Of a stretch of 64,000 nt of DNA, positions 47,143 through 55,845 are shown piece after piece. Under the pieces are notes generated by a model. That model was given only the letters and a program-made list of their open reading frames with translations, ran no database searches and was not told the origin of the DNA. Source of the DNA: an uncultured Lachnospiraceae bacterium (GTDB lineage Bacteria > Bacillota > Clostridia > Lachnospirales > Lachnospiraceae). Where the stretch lies: the NCBI GenBank assembly GCA_947648875.1, contig CANSPM010000009.1:1-64000 (forward strand). Reading direction: 5' to 3'. The first letter of the stretch is position 1, and every line of letters starts with the position of its first letter. A program made the translations under genes and the position numbers.

Positions 47143-47837
47143 TTTTGCGGGGAGTGGATCTCTCGGTGGAAAAGGGGGATGTGGTGGCGATTCTGGGTCC
47201 CAGCGGTTCCGGGAAAACCACGCTCCTGAGATGCCTGAACTTCCTGGAGACAGCCGACGGCGGCACATTGGAATTTGACGGGGAGACCTTTCAGATGGGG
47301 CATGTGTCCAGACGGGACATTGCCAGGCTGCGGAAAAAGACGGCTTTTGTGTTTCAGAACTATAATCTGTTCAGCAACAAGACGGCTTTGCGAAATGTGA
47401 CGGAAGGGCTGATCACAGGACGCAAAATGGATAAGGAGAAGGCCATGGAGATCGGCAGGCGGGCGCTGGATAAGGTGGGCCTGTCGGACCGCTATGATTA
47501 CTATCCCCATCAGCTCTCCGGCGGACAGCAGCAGAGAGTGGGAATTGCCCGGGCGCTGGCCACGGACCCGGAGATCATCTATTTCGACGAGCCCACATCG
47601 GCGCTGGACCCGGAACTCATCGGTGAGGTGCTGGGGGTGATGAAACAGCTGGCGGAGGAGGGGATGACCATGCTGGTGGTCACCCACGAGATGAGCTTTG
47701 CCCGCAATGTGTCCAACAAGGTGATCTTCATGGAGGATGGCCGGGTGCTGGAGCAGGGCAGCTCTAAAGAGTTTTTTGAAAATCCCGGGGAGGAGCGTGT
47801 CAGGATGTTTTTGCGGACCCTGGGCGGACGGATGTAG
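47097..47837 (+). CDS. Polar amino-acid ABC transporter ATP-binding protein
   Basis: A 246-residue ABC ATPase with all motifs: Walker A GPSGSGKTT (about 34-42), Q-loop FVFQNYNLF, signature LSGGQQQR, Walker B IIYFDEPTSALD, and the switch His in VVTHEM. The start is TTG at 47097, placed by a perfect AGAGGAGG site seven bases upstream; an ATG start would cut the first strand. It energises the permease that it overlaps. Confidence 0.93.
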   Translation: MVQAHNITKSFQTQVVLRGVDLSVEKGDVVAILGPSGSGKTTLLRCLNFLETADGGTLEFDGETFQMGHVSRRDIARLRKKTAFVFQNYNLFSNKTALRNVTEGLITGRKMDKEKAMEIGRRALDKVGLSDRYDYYPHQLSGGQQQRVGIARALATDPEIIYFDEPTSALDPELIGEVLGVMKQLAEEGMTMLVVTHEMSFARNVSNKVIFMEDGRVLEQGSSKEFFENPGEERVRMFLRTLGGRM

Positions 47838-47859
47838 TGCATCAATAAGGAGAGAGTTT

Positions 47860-48666
47860 ATGAAAAAGAGATGGATCGGTACGGTTATGGCGGGAATCAT
47901 GGCCCTTAGTCTGGCGGCCTGCGGCAACGGAGACAGTCAAAACGGGGAGAGCGGCGATCTGCTACAGCAGATTCAGGATAAAGGAACTCTTACGGTGGCC
48001 ATGGAGGGCACCTGGGCCCCCTGGACCTATCACGACGAAAACGACCAATTGGTGGGCTTTGACGTGGAAGTGGCGCGGAAGATTGCGGAAAAACTGGGCG
48101 TGGAAGCAACTTTTGTGGAGGGCGAGTGGGACGGCCTGTTTGCCGGACTGGACAGCGGCCGCTATGATATGGTGGTCAACGGTGTGGAGATTACCGACGA
48201 GCGGGCGGAAAAATACGATTTTACCGAGCCTTACGGTTATATTCGTACCGCGCTGATTGTGGCCGAGGGCAATGAGGAGATCAGGACCTTTGAGGATTTA
48301 GACGGCAAAACCACCACCAACAGCATGGCCAGCACTTATATGACGCTGGCGGAGAGCTACGGCGCCACGGTGACGCCTGTGGATTCCCTGGATCAGACCC
48401 TGGATCTGGTGGTGGCCGGCAGAGTGGATGCCACGCTGAACGCGGAGGTATCCTTCTATGATTATCTGCATGTACATCCCGATGCCCCGGTAAAGATCGT
48501 GGCGCTCACCGACGACGCCTCCCATGTGTCCATTCCCATCCGCAAAGAAGAGGCTGCGGCCAGCTTTAAAGCGGCAGTGGATCAGGCGATAAAGGAGTTG
48601 AAGGAATCCGGGGAACTGGGCGAGATATCCGTGAAATATTTTGGCAGCGACATCACAAGAGAATAA
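47860..48666 (+). CDS. Amino-acid ABC transporter substrate-binding lipoprotein
   Basis: A 268-residue SBP_bac_3 lipoprotein. The signal peptide ends LSLAAC (Cys21), followed by a Gly/Ser/Asn linker. GTLTVAMEGTWAPWTYHDEN and LVGFDVEVARKIAEKLGV are the family signature; GEWDGLFAGLDSGRYDMVVN follows. Similar proteins bind cystine, glutamine or other polar amino acids; the ligand cannot be read from sequence alone. AAGGAGAG precedes the ATG, 22 bp after the ATPase. Confidence 0.9.
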   Translation: MKKRWIGTVMAGIMALSLAACGNGDSQNGESGDLLQQIQDKGTLTVAMEGTWAPWTYHDENDQLVGFDVEVARKIAEKLGVEATFVEGEWDGLFAGLDSGRYDMVVNGVEITDERAEKYDFTEPYGYIRTALIVAEGNEEIRTFEDLDGKTTTNSMASTYMTLAESYGATVTPVDSLDQTLDLVVAGRVDATLNAEVSFYDYLHVHPDAPVKIVALTDDASHVSIPIRKEEAAASFKAAVDQAIKELKESGELGEISVKYFGSDITRE

Positions 48667-48700
48667 ATGTAAAAGCCTCCTTCTGGGCTGGCAGAAACGG

Positions 48701-48747
48701 GCGATTGTAAGACGACTTGTCACCTGTGAAGAACGTTTCGCAATCGC
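48701..48747 (-). repeat. Possible shortened copy C of the palindromic repeat
   Basis: GCGATTGTAAGAC and GTTTCGCAATCGC are near-perfect inverted arms. Between them CGACTTGTCACC resembles CGACTTGCCACC of copy A, and the right arm matches TTTCGCAAT of copies A and B. It looks like an internally deleted relative, located between the binding-protein gene and the next gene. Confidence 0.45.
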
Positions 48748-48777
48748 TTAATTGCAGAAAGGAATGGAAGTAACGAG

Positions 48778-50472
48778 GTGAGAAAAAGAGTATTTTCCGC
48801 TATGACAGCAGTTATCGTTTCTTTTATGTTTGTGGCGGGCGGTCAACTGGACAGGTACGATACATTGGATCTGCTGGATCGGTTTTTTTATCTCAGATGG
48901 CTGGCAGGCAGCGGTATATCTTTTCTGCTGATTTCTCTGCTCTGGAGACTGGCGGATCATTTTTCCGTGGACAGAATGTCCGGGAATCGGACAGTGACGG
49001 ACAACATGTCCGGGGCAGGTACTTTCGTGGATGGTGTATTCGCGAAAACGGGTGTCCGTCACCGGGGCAAAACAGGCACAGAGCGGGAGGGGAGAAAGCC
49101 TTCTCCGCTCTGTGCGCATTTTATCTATGTGGGAATCATGCTGCTTGGCTGGATGCCCGCGTTCTTGTCCATCGTGCCGGGCGTGTTTTCCTATGACGCC
49201 TACGCGGAGTGGGAACAGGTGAAAACAGGCATGATAACTGCTCATCACCCGGTGATCCATGTGCTGCTTGTGGGAGGACTTTTGGAACTTTTTTATCGGC
49301 TCACGGGCAGCTACAATGTGGGCATCGGCGTATATACGCTGCTCCAGATGTTTTTGACGGCGAACGTTCTGGCGCTGACGGTTTCCTATATGAAAAGGAG
49401 GGGCATAAGACCCGCCGCAAGGCTTTTGACGCTGCTTTTCTACAGCTTGTCCCCGGTGATTCAACTGTTTTCCATCTGCACAACCAAAGATGTGCTGTTT
49501 ACCGCCTGTGAGCTGCTTTTGATGATGTCCGTGCTGCGGATACTGGGAGAGCAGGATGTGTTTTTCCGGGAGAACAAAGCCCAGGCCGGGTTTGTGCTGG
49601 CGGTACTTGGCACCATGATCCTGCGCAACAACGGGCTTTATATCGCTCTGGTGATGCTGGCGGTTCTGTTTTGGGGTTGCCGGAAGTACTGGAAGAGGTA
49701 TTCTCTGCTTGCGGCGGCGGCGCTGCTGTTGTACGGAGTCTATGTGGGGCCGGTGTACACGTTGCTGTCTGTCACGCCCGGAGGCGTGGAAGAGATGCTT
49801 TCCGTGCCCATCCAGCAGATGGCCCGAGTATACCATTACGACCATGCTTCCCTGGACAGCGGGGATTTGGAGCTGCTCTGCCAGGTATTGCCCAGGGAAA
49901 ACCTGGACGACTATAAACCCACCGTGGCGGACCCGGTAAAATGCGGTTTCGACAGAGAGGGCTTTTATGAGAACAGGGGAGATTTTTTTAAGCTGTGGGC
50001 GCGCTGGGGAATGGAGCATCCCCTGACTTATATCAATTCTTTTCTGGTGAGTACGGTGGATTTCTGGTATCCGGGCGCGGTGATGGACGGCTATAAGGAC
50101 CCCTATGGCAGAAGCAGTTATTTTGACTATCGGGTGGCGGAGCCGGGAGAAGAGATCGTGGTTTTGAGGGGCCTTCACGATTTTTATGAGCGTCTTTCAT
50201 GGGACAGGGCGGCACAGAAGAAGCCTTTCGCTTTTCTGGTGTTGAGCCCGGGCTGGTACTTTCTGGTGTTTTTTGTGGGGTTTATGTATCTCTGGTATCA
50301 CAAAAAATGGAAGCTGCTGGCGCCTCTTTTGATACCGCTATTGACCATGGCCACGGCGCTGCTTGGCCCCATGGCGCTGGTCAGGTATGTGTTGATCTTC
50401 TTCTATGGTTTTCCTCTGCTGTTGGCATTGTTTCTAAGCCCCCGGGCATTTCTCAGCGATGTCCGTAAATAA
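48778..50472 (+). CDS. Polytopic membrane protein, DUF6020-like
   Basis: A 564-residue integral membrane protein with about 10-12 helices. Segments such as VPGVFSYDAYAEWEQVKTG, AHHPVIHVLLVGG, SPVIQLFSICTTKDVLF and LVSTVDFWYPGAVMDGYKD recall the DUF6020 family, which looks like GT-C-type lipid-linked glycosyltransferases. The acidic loop after the first lumenal helix (Asp in FSYDAYAEW) would suit that role, but activity is inferred. The start is GTG at 48778 with GGAAG seven bases upstream. Its 3' end overlaps the convergent gene by 20 bp. Confidence 0.6.
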   Translation: MRKRVFSAMTAVIVSFMFVAGGQLDRYDTLDLLDRFFYLRWLAGSGISFLLISLLWRLADHFSVDRMSGNRTVTDNMSGAGTFVDGVFAKTGVRHRGKTGTEREGRKPSPLCAHFIYVGIMLLGWMPAFLSIVPGVFSYDAYAEWEQVKTGMITAHHPVIHVLLVGGLLELFYRLTGSYNVGIGVYTLLQMFLTANVLALTVSYMKRRGIRPAARLLTLLFYSLSPVIQLFSICTTKDVLFTACELLLMMSVLRILGEQDVFFRENKAQAGFVLAVLGTMILRNNGLYIALVMLAVLFWGCRKYWKRYSLLAAAALLLYGVYVGPVYTLLSVTPGGVEEMLSVPIQQMARVYHYDHASLDSGDLELLCQVLPRENLDDYKPTVADPVKCGFDREGFYENRGDFFKLWARWGMEHPLTYINSFLVSTVDFWYPGAVMDGYKDPYGRSSYFDYRVAEPGEEIVVLRGLHDFYERLSWDRAAQKKPFAFLVLSPGWYFLVFFVGFMYLWYHKKWKLLAPLLIPLLTMATALLGPMALVRYVLIFFYGFPLLLALFLSPRAFLSDVRK

Positions 50473-52153
50473 CCACAAAATCATTGGAACCGAGAGGTGT
50501 GTCCTGACAATTGTTCTGGATAAAACTGCGCACCCATGCATCCGTATAGAGCAGCCCCGCGTCGCAGACCACATAGTCGGGCTGCCTGTTCGGGTGCTGC
50601 TTAAACCAGAGCAAAATTTTATCGTCAAAAGTGGGGGAACATATGGTGGAAGGCGTGCAGTACACCATTTCTTTCATCAGATAGATATCCGTGTGGGCTC
50701 CCATGTAGAAAACCCTGGCTCCCTCCGGAAGAATTTGGGTTACCAGCGCAAGATTGTCCCTGTAGCGGACCACAGAGGAGGTATCCGCCGCCAGTCCCCG
50801 GGCAGGTCCCTGGCGCAGGAGGCTGATATCATTGAAAATGGTTTCGTGGTGGCCTCCGGTGGTGCGCTGCATATAACATTTCCCAAATAAAAGCACGCAT
50901 ACCCACAACGTCAGTATGATTCGGGGCATGGGTTTGAGCCGGCGGGTGTTTTCCGACGATAGCATGTCCCGCAGCTGAGGCAGCGATAAAACGCCCACGG
51001 CGCAGGGCGCCAGAAAGGGCAGGGAGACTAACATAGGATGATTGGAAAAAAGCAATATACCGGCGAAAGCGGCCAGGGGCATCCACACCATAGAGGTCAA
51101 CGCGGGGGAAGGCTGTATTTTTCGGGTGACAATCCCTACAAGCAGTAACAGCGGCAGAAAAATATACTCCACTGTGGGATAGTTGGGGTAATATTTCCCG
51201 AACAGCCAGATGATCAGCTGGCCCGTCATGCAGGAACCGATCAACAGCTCGCACCACAGAAGAAGAGAAAAAGGTTTATGGGTCCGGCGTCGGCAAAGCC
51301 ATTGCAGGGCAAAAGCGCACAGGGCGTATGCGGCCAGAAAGAGCAGGATCTGTCTTAGAGACTGCCCGTGCTGTGCAAGCCGTTCCGCCCACGGCGCGGA
51401 GTGGGAGCCATCGCTGGCCGCCATCAGAATCAGGCCTCCCAGCTGATCCAAGGGGATATAGGACAGAAGCAGGGCCATAAAGGCCGCGGCGCCCAGCAGG
51501 CAGGGGAGGCTCAGGTACAGCAGTTCTTTGACGGGAGAGTGGGGAGAACGTCCTCGGTAACGGATGACGCATCCCGCTCCCACAAAAAAGGTCAGTATGG
51601 TGGAAGGGTAGGAGAGAATTTCCAGCGCCAGAAAACAGCCCGCCAGCACCAGCCAGTACCGGGCATACCGTCCGGGATGCGTCTGGTCGGGACCGTAATA
51701 CCGCAGCAGGCAAAGCGCGGCCATCAACAGCCCCCACATCTGCATATTGGAAAATTCGGGGAGAAACATGATTTTGGGCAGGGCAAAAAACCATATGCAG
51801 CAGATTCCCAGTGCGTATTCCCGCTGTAGATAGCTTCGCAGAGTTCTGTACAGAAAAAAACTCACACCGCTGTGCAGCAGCAGTCCGCAAAGGCGCAGGT
51901 ACAGAAACACGCCGGCAGCGGTGGGAAACAGGGCCAGATAGGGTATCATTAACAGCGCGCACAGCCAGCTGGAGGTCTGGTGCGGCTCCCACAGGTCTGT
52001 CAACAACCGGTCTCCTCTTAACAGTCGGCAGGCCATGGATACGGCATACTGTTCGTCTATATCATAGCCCACAAAAAGTATTTTCAGAGTGGCGGCGGCG
52101 CATAAAGCCATCAGAAAGAGACAGAAAATACGTCTGTAAGCAAGCCTAGTCAT
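50453..52153 (-). CDS. GT-C-like polytopic membrane protein
   Basis: A 566-residue membrane protein with about 11 helices. GYDIDEQYAVSMACRLLRGD followed by LWEPHQTSSW recalls the DE.Y loop of GT39/GT-C glycosyltransferases such as ArnT or PMT, whose Asp-Glu pair is catalytic. The C-terminal outer domain (GARVFYMGAHTDIYLM, PDYVVCDAGLL) is also typical. Probably decorates a surface polysaccharide or protein; the donor is unknown. Met at 52153 has GGGAGG before it; a TTG 15 bases earlier overlaps that site and is less likely. Converges on 48778-50472 with a 20-bp overlap. Confidence 0.6.
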   Translation of the reverse strand: MTRLAYRRIFCLFLMALCAAATLKILFVGYDIDEQYAVSMACRLLRGDRLLTDLWEPHQTSSWLCALLMIPYLALFPTAAGVFLYLRLCGLLLHSGVSFFLYRTLRSYLQREYALGICCIWFFALPKIMFLPEFSNMQMWGLLMAALCLLRYYGPDQTHPGRYARYWLVLAGCFLALEILSYPSTILTFFVGAGCVIRYRGRSPHSPVKELLYLSLPCLLGAAAFMALLLSYIPLDQLGGLILMAASDGSHSAPWAERLAQHGQSLRQILLFLAAYALCAFALQWLCRRRTHKPFSLLLWCELLIGSCMTGQLIIWLFGKYYPNYPTVEYIFLPLLLLVGIVTRKIQPSPALTSMVWMPLAAFAGILLFSNHPMLVSLPFLAPCAVGVLSLPQLRDMLSSENTRRLKPMPRIILTLWVCVLLFGKCYMQRTTGGHHETIFNDISLLRQGPARGLAADTSSVVRYRDNLALVTQILPEGARVFYMGAHTDIYLMKEMVYCTPSTICSPTFDDKILLWFKQHPNRQPDYVVCDAGLLYTDAWVRSFIQNNCQDTPLGSNDFVVIYGHR

Positions 52154-52189
52154 ATGGATACCTCCCAAAGCAGCATATTTTTCAGGCCG

Positions 52190-53149
52190 TTATAGCAGAA
52201 ACCGGATGCGCTGGGCAATCTCCGGCAACTCGTGGGACGCGGCATAGTCAGACACCTGTTTTAACGTTTCCTGACGCTGAGGAGATACGCCCTTGCCGGC
52301 GGCGCAGTCCACAAAGGCATTGAGCAGCCCAGCCCGGTCTTCAACCTGCGAGATTCCCGGCATGGGGCCTTCGAGCAGCAGAGCGTTCAGCAGTTCGCAG
52401 GCGCGGGAGAAATCCCTTTCTGTCATATCATTCTCCAACCGTTTTCGCAGATCGGCTTTCTGACAGCATTCCAGAGCGGAGTAGGCGGACAGTATATGGT
52501 TGTCCCAGCCTTCCGCAAAAAGCCAGTCCGCAATCTCCTGGGTTTCCGGCTCCAGAGCGGCTACGGCGTGAATCCTCCCCCAGCCGCGCGCTCCCTTGGC
52601 AATGCGCAGGATTTCCTGGGAGGATCTGGTCCAGTTGGACGCGATCTGTAGCACATAGAGGGTAAATTCATCGGACAGAGCCAGAATCCGCAGGGCATTT
52701 TTCAGCGGCTCGTTTGTGTCCGTGTCAAAGAGGACCAGAAGTACCAGGCCGAATTTTACTTCTTCCCGGTGGGTGCCCTGCAAGGCGCATTCCAACGCCA
52801 GCCGGTAGATCTTCGAGGGAGGCAGCTGCTGCCGGCGTTCCATGACATATTGCAGGATCTTGTTCATAGCGGAGATCATATGGCCGTCGACTACCCATCT
52901 GGAGACCAGACTGTGAGCCTGTTCCAGATCTGTGGCGGCGGCGTCCACAGCCTGTTTCAGCAGTTCGGCATCCTGTTCGGGTGCCCTCATGTGGTAGAGG
53001 GCGATGCCGTCCAGAGCACCGTCCGCAAAGCGGGATTTGCCCGGTTCGGGCGTTTCCTCCGGGGGGAGAGAGTACTCCGGAGGCAGCTCCTCCCTCTCAT
53101 TCCGGGCCCGGCATATATTTTCGTAGATACTTTCTGAGATATTGTCCAT
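52190..53149 (-). CDS. Helical-repeat protein of unknown function
   Basis: A 319-residue, largely alpha-helical, soluble protein with no family that I recognise. From about residue 70 on there are regularly spaced amphipathic helix pairs (AMNKILQYVMERRQQLPPSK, ALEPETQEIADWLFAEGW, CQKADLRKRLENDM) that suggest HEAT-like repeats. The N-terminal 50 residues are charged and Pro/Glu-rich. AAAGGAGAA precedes the ATG. It lies 36 bp upstream of the GT-C-like gene on the same strand and may be co-transcribed. No signal peptide. Confidence 0.6.
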   Translation of the reverse strand: MDNISESIYENICRARNEREELPPEYSLPPEETPEPGKSRFADGALDGIALYHMRAPEQDAELLKQAVDAAATDLEQAHSLVSRWVVDGHMISAMNKILQYVMERRQQLPPSKIYRLALECALQGTHREEVKFGLVLLVLFDTDTNEPLKNALRILALSDEFTLYVLQIASNWTRSSQEILRIAKGARGWGRIHAVAALEPETQEIADWLFAEGWDNHILSAYSALECCQKADLRKRLENDMTERDFSRACELLNALLLEGPMPGISQVEDRAGLLNAFVDCAAGKGVSPQRQETLKQVSDYAASHELPEIAQRIRFLL

Positions 53150-53478
53150 AGGTTCTCCTTTATAAGTGATAGCGTTACTGCGTTTATATGATTTATTCAG
53201 TATACTATATTTTGGGTTCTATGCCAAGATTGAGTTTGAATGTTCCGCTTTCGATCTGTTTCCCTCGTTTTAACATATAATTTACCTAATAATAAGCTAA
53301 TAATATATGCACTTTAGCTAACAAAACATTTGCGGGCACGTGCACACTCGCTGGTTATGAAACAGGCAATGCCATATTCGCATATATAGTATGATGAAAA
53401 ACGGCAAATTGACCTTGTGATTAATAGACAAATATTATGTGCACAAATAGGCAAATATGACAAAATGCATAAAAGGTA
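53150..53478. other. A/T-rich intergenic region before the GH26 operon
   Basis: About 330 bp between divergent transcripts, with several A/T runs and a -10-like TATACT (minus strand) near 53200. No gene or recognised RNA structure. Confidence 0.45.
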
Positions 53479-53507
53479 TTGCAGTTTTGCGGTAGCTATA
53501 GTACAAT
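53479..53507 (+). promoter_or_regulatory. Candidate promoter of the GH26 operon
   Basis: TTGCAG at 53479-53484 and TACAAT at 53502-53507, spaced 17 bp, 53 bp before the ATG. Confidence 0.6.
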
Positions 53508-53560
53508 TTATTTGCAAGTAAAAAAACTTAAATTGACTTAAAAGATAATGAGGGAGAAAC

Positions 53561-55102
53561 ATGAGGCGGATTCATTTGAAAAAAACAGATTGTATTCTGC
53601 CCGTTTTGGCATTGCTGCTGGTTTTGCCGGGATGCAGCAGCGCGGGAACAGGGCAGACGGGATCGGAGGCCGAAACGGGCCTGCGGCCCGGGCCGAACCT
53701 GAAAACCTACTCCTGGGAGGAAGCCATTGTCTACGAAGCGGAGAAGGGGACTCTGCTGGGCGGCACAACCCTGGGGGAAGCAGGTGGTGTGGGTTTTGTG
53801 GAAGGCTTCTCCAAAGAAGAAGACGCGCTACAGCTGGAGATCCATATAGAAGAGGACGGGTTTTATGATCTCAATTTTGTCAGCAGGAGCGCCGACGGGG
53901 GGTATAAGGAGAACTATGTGGCCGTGGACGGAGAGCGGATGGGCACTGCAAAGGTAGAGGGGAAGAAGTATACAGACTCTCTCATATCCCGGGTGTATCT
54001 AAAGGCGGGAGACCATACCGTCGAGATCAGCTCCTACTGGGGATGGATACAGGTGGATCGTCTGAAGGTGAAACCCTCCGACGAACTGGACCCAGGGCGG
54101 TTTGCCATAGAACCGGTGCTGGTGAATCCGAACGCCACAGAGAATACACGGAGACTGATGAAGTATCTGTGCGATGTCTACGGAACAGATATTCTGTCCG
54201 GCCAATACTGTGATACAGGCATGTTCGGCACGGAAAATGCCGCGATCTGGAAAGCCACCGGAGGCAAATATCCCGCCATTCTGGGACTGGATATGACCAA
54301 TTACACGCCGGTTTCCGCAGCCCATGGCGCGGAGGGGCATGCCACGGAGTACGCGTTGGAGTACTGGGATAAGGGCGGGATCGTAACTTTCTGCTGGCAC
54401 TGGACTACGCCGGAGAAATACATCACAGGCAACTGGTATTCCACTTTCTATAAGGAACATACCAACATGGATCTGGCCAAAATTATGAACGGCCAGGACC
54501 AGGAGGGATACGATCTGCTGGTGGCGGATATCGATGCGATTGCGCAGCAGCTTCTGATTTTGCAGGAGGCGGATGTGCCGGTGCTCTGGCGTCCTCTGCA
54601 CGAGGCCAGCGGCGGCTGGTTCTGGTGGGGGAACGCGGGGGCGGATGCCTACAGGCAGCTGTATGTGCTGATGTACGAGCGGCTGGTGAACCATCATGGG
54701 CTGAACAATCTGATCTGGGTGTGGAATGGCCAGGACAGAGAGTGGTACCCCGGGGACCAATATGTGGACATTATAGGCGAGGATATATACCCCGGAGAGC
54801 ATGTGTATACACCCCAGACCTCCAAATATCTGGAAGTGCTGGGGTACACGGACGCGAGAAAAATGATTATCCTGTCGGAGAACGGATGTCTGTTTGACCC
54901 GGACCTGGCGGCCAGAGACGGCTCCATGTGGGGTTCCTTCTGCACCTGGGGCGGGGAGTTTGTCATTAAGAACAAGCAGTTGTACATCCTGAGCGAACAA
55001 TACACGGAGGAAGAAATGGTGAAGAAGGTGTATGCGCATGAGCATGTGATTACCAGGGAGGAACTGCCGGATCTGAAAAACTACCCGATCTCTGATGAAT
55101 AA
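53561..55102 (+). CDS. CBM35-GH26 beta-mannanase lipoprotein
   Basis: A 513-residue surface lipoprotein. The signal peptide ends VLPGC (Cys25), then a Gly/Ser linker. Residues about 55-165 form a CBM35/CBM6-type sandwich (YEAEKGTLLGGT, GFYDLNFVSRSADGG, HTVEISSYWGWIQVDRL). Residues about 180-500 are a GH26 barrel: acid/base Glu348 in WRPLHEASGGWFWWG, nucleophile Glu440 in ILSENGCLFDPD. It should cut beta-1,4-mannan at the cell surface. GGGAGAAAC precedes the ATG. It opens the operon whose later genes encode binding and import, so surface cleavage followed by uptake is the likely scheme. Confidence 0.9.
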   Translation: MRRIHLKKTDCILPVLALLLVLPGCSSAGTGQTGSEAETGLRPGPNLKTYSWEEAIVYEAEKGTLLGGTTLGEAGGVGFVEGFSKEEDALQLEIHIEEDGFYDLNFVSRSADGGYKENYVAVDGERMGTAKVEGKKYTDSLISRVYLKAGDHTVEISSYWGWIQVDRLKVKPSDELDPGRFAIEPVLVNPNATENTRRLMKYLCDVYGTDILSGQYCDTGMFGTENAAIWKATGGKYPAILGLDMTNYTPVSAAHGAEGHATEYALEYWDKGGIVTFCWHWTTPEKYITGNWYSTFYKEHTNMDLAKIMNGQDQEGYDLLVADIDAIAQQLLILQEADVPVLWRPLHEASGGWFWWGNAGADAYRQLYVLMYERLVNHHGLNNLIWVWNGQDREWYPGDQYVDIIGEDIYPGEHVYTPQTSKYLEVLGYTDARKMIILSENGCLFDPDLAARDGSMWGSFCTWGGEFVIKNKQLYILSEQYTEEEMVKKVYAHEHVITREELPDLKNYPISDE

Positions 55103-55145
55103 GATATTGTGTTGATTCCGGAATTATTGGGAAGGAGATAGTAAA

Positions 55146-55799
55146 TTGAATCAGCTGTTTTCAACGGAAGGCATTCTATACAAATTTCTGAATACCACGG
55201 GCAATATTATTCTGGCTACCATCCTCTGGCTGGTGGGCTGTATCCCGGTGGTGACCATCGGCGCTTCCACGGCGGCGCTCTACTACACGGTAGTCAAATC
55301 CGTCCGCAGGGAAGTGGGTTATGTGCATTCGGAGTTCTGGCGCGGCTACAAACTGAACTTTAAGAAGGGAGTGGCGGCTACGGTGCTGCTGCTGGCGCTG
55401 GGATCGGTACTGGGACTGGAGATGCGGATGGTCCTGCAAAACAGTGTGGAAGTCAGCCGCATATGGTATTCTCTCTGTGGGCTGCTGATCCTGCTGATGG
55501 TGCTGGTTACGCTGTATCTGTTTCCTGTGATGTCAAGGTTTGACATGAAGCTGGGCAGGCTGTGTATGCTGTCCTTTGTCATATCCGTGCGATATTGGTA
55601 CATCACGGCGGCGCTGGCGGCCGGTTTGGTGGCCGTGGCGCTGGCGCAGCTGTATCTGCTGCCTCTGCCGCTGATTTTGCTGACACCGGGACTATGGTGC
55701 TACGCCAGCTCCTATCTGGTGGAGAGGGCCATGAAGCCATATATGCCCAAATCCCCCAAGCCGGAGGGGGAGGAAGAGACGGGAAACTGGTTTGACTGA
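55146..55799 (+). CDS. DUF624 (YesL-like) membrane protein
   Basis: A 217-residue membrane protein with about five helices of the YesL/DUF624 family, commonly found beside carbohydrate ABC importers in Firmicutes; its role is unknown. The typical start is present: LNTTGNIILATILWLVGCIP, then VTIGASTAALYYTVVK. It starts with TTG at 55146, placed by AAGGAG eight bases upstream. 43 bp after the mannanase and 46 bp before the binding protein. Confidence 0.85.
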   Translation: MNQLFSTEGILYKFLNTTGNIILATILWLVGCIPVVTIGASTAALYYTVVKSVRREVGYVHSEFWRGYKLNFKKGVAATVLLLALGSVLGLEMRMVLQNSVEVSRIWYSLCGLLILLMVLVTLYLFPVMSRFDMKLGRLCMLSFVISVRYWYITAALAAGLVAVALAQLYLLPLPLILLTPGLWCYASSYLVERAMKPYMPKSPKPEGEEETGNWFD

Positions 55800-55845
55800 T
55801 TGCCCGGGGCACAGAGCGCAAGATATGAAAATGGAGAAGAAGATC

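Noticed and set aside
48748-50178. Minus-strand 476-codon His/Gln-rich frame
   Set aside because: Composition is that of antisense to a hydrophobic membrane protein; the plus-strand frame has a clear topology.
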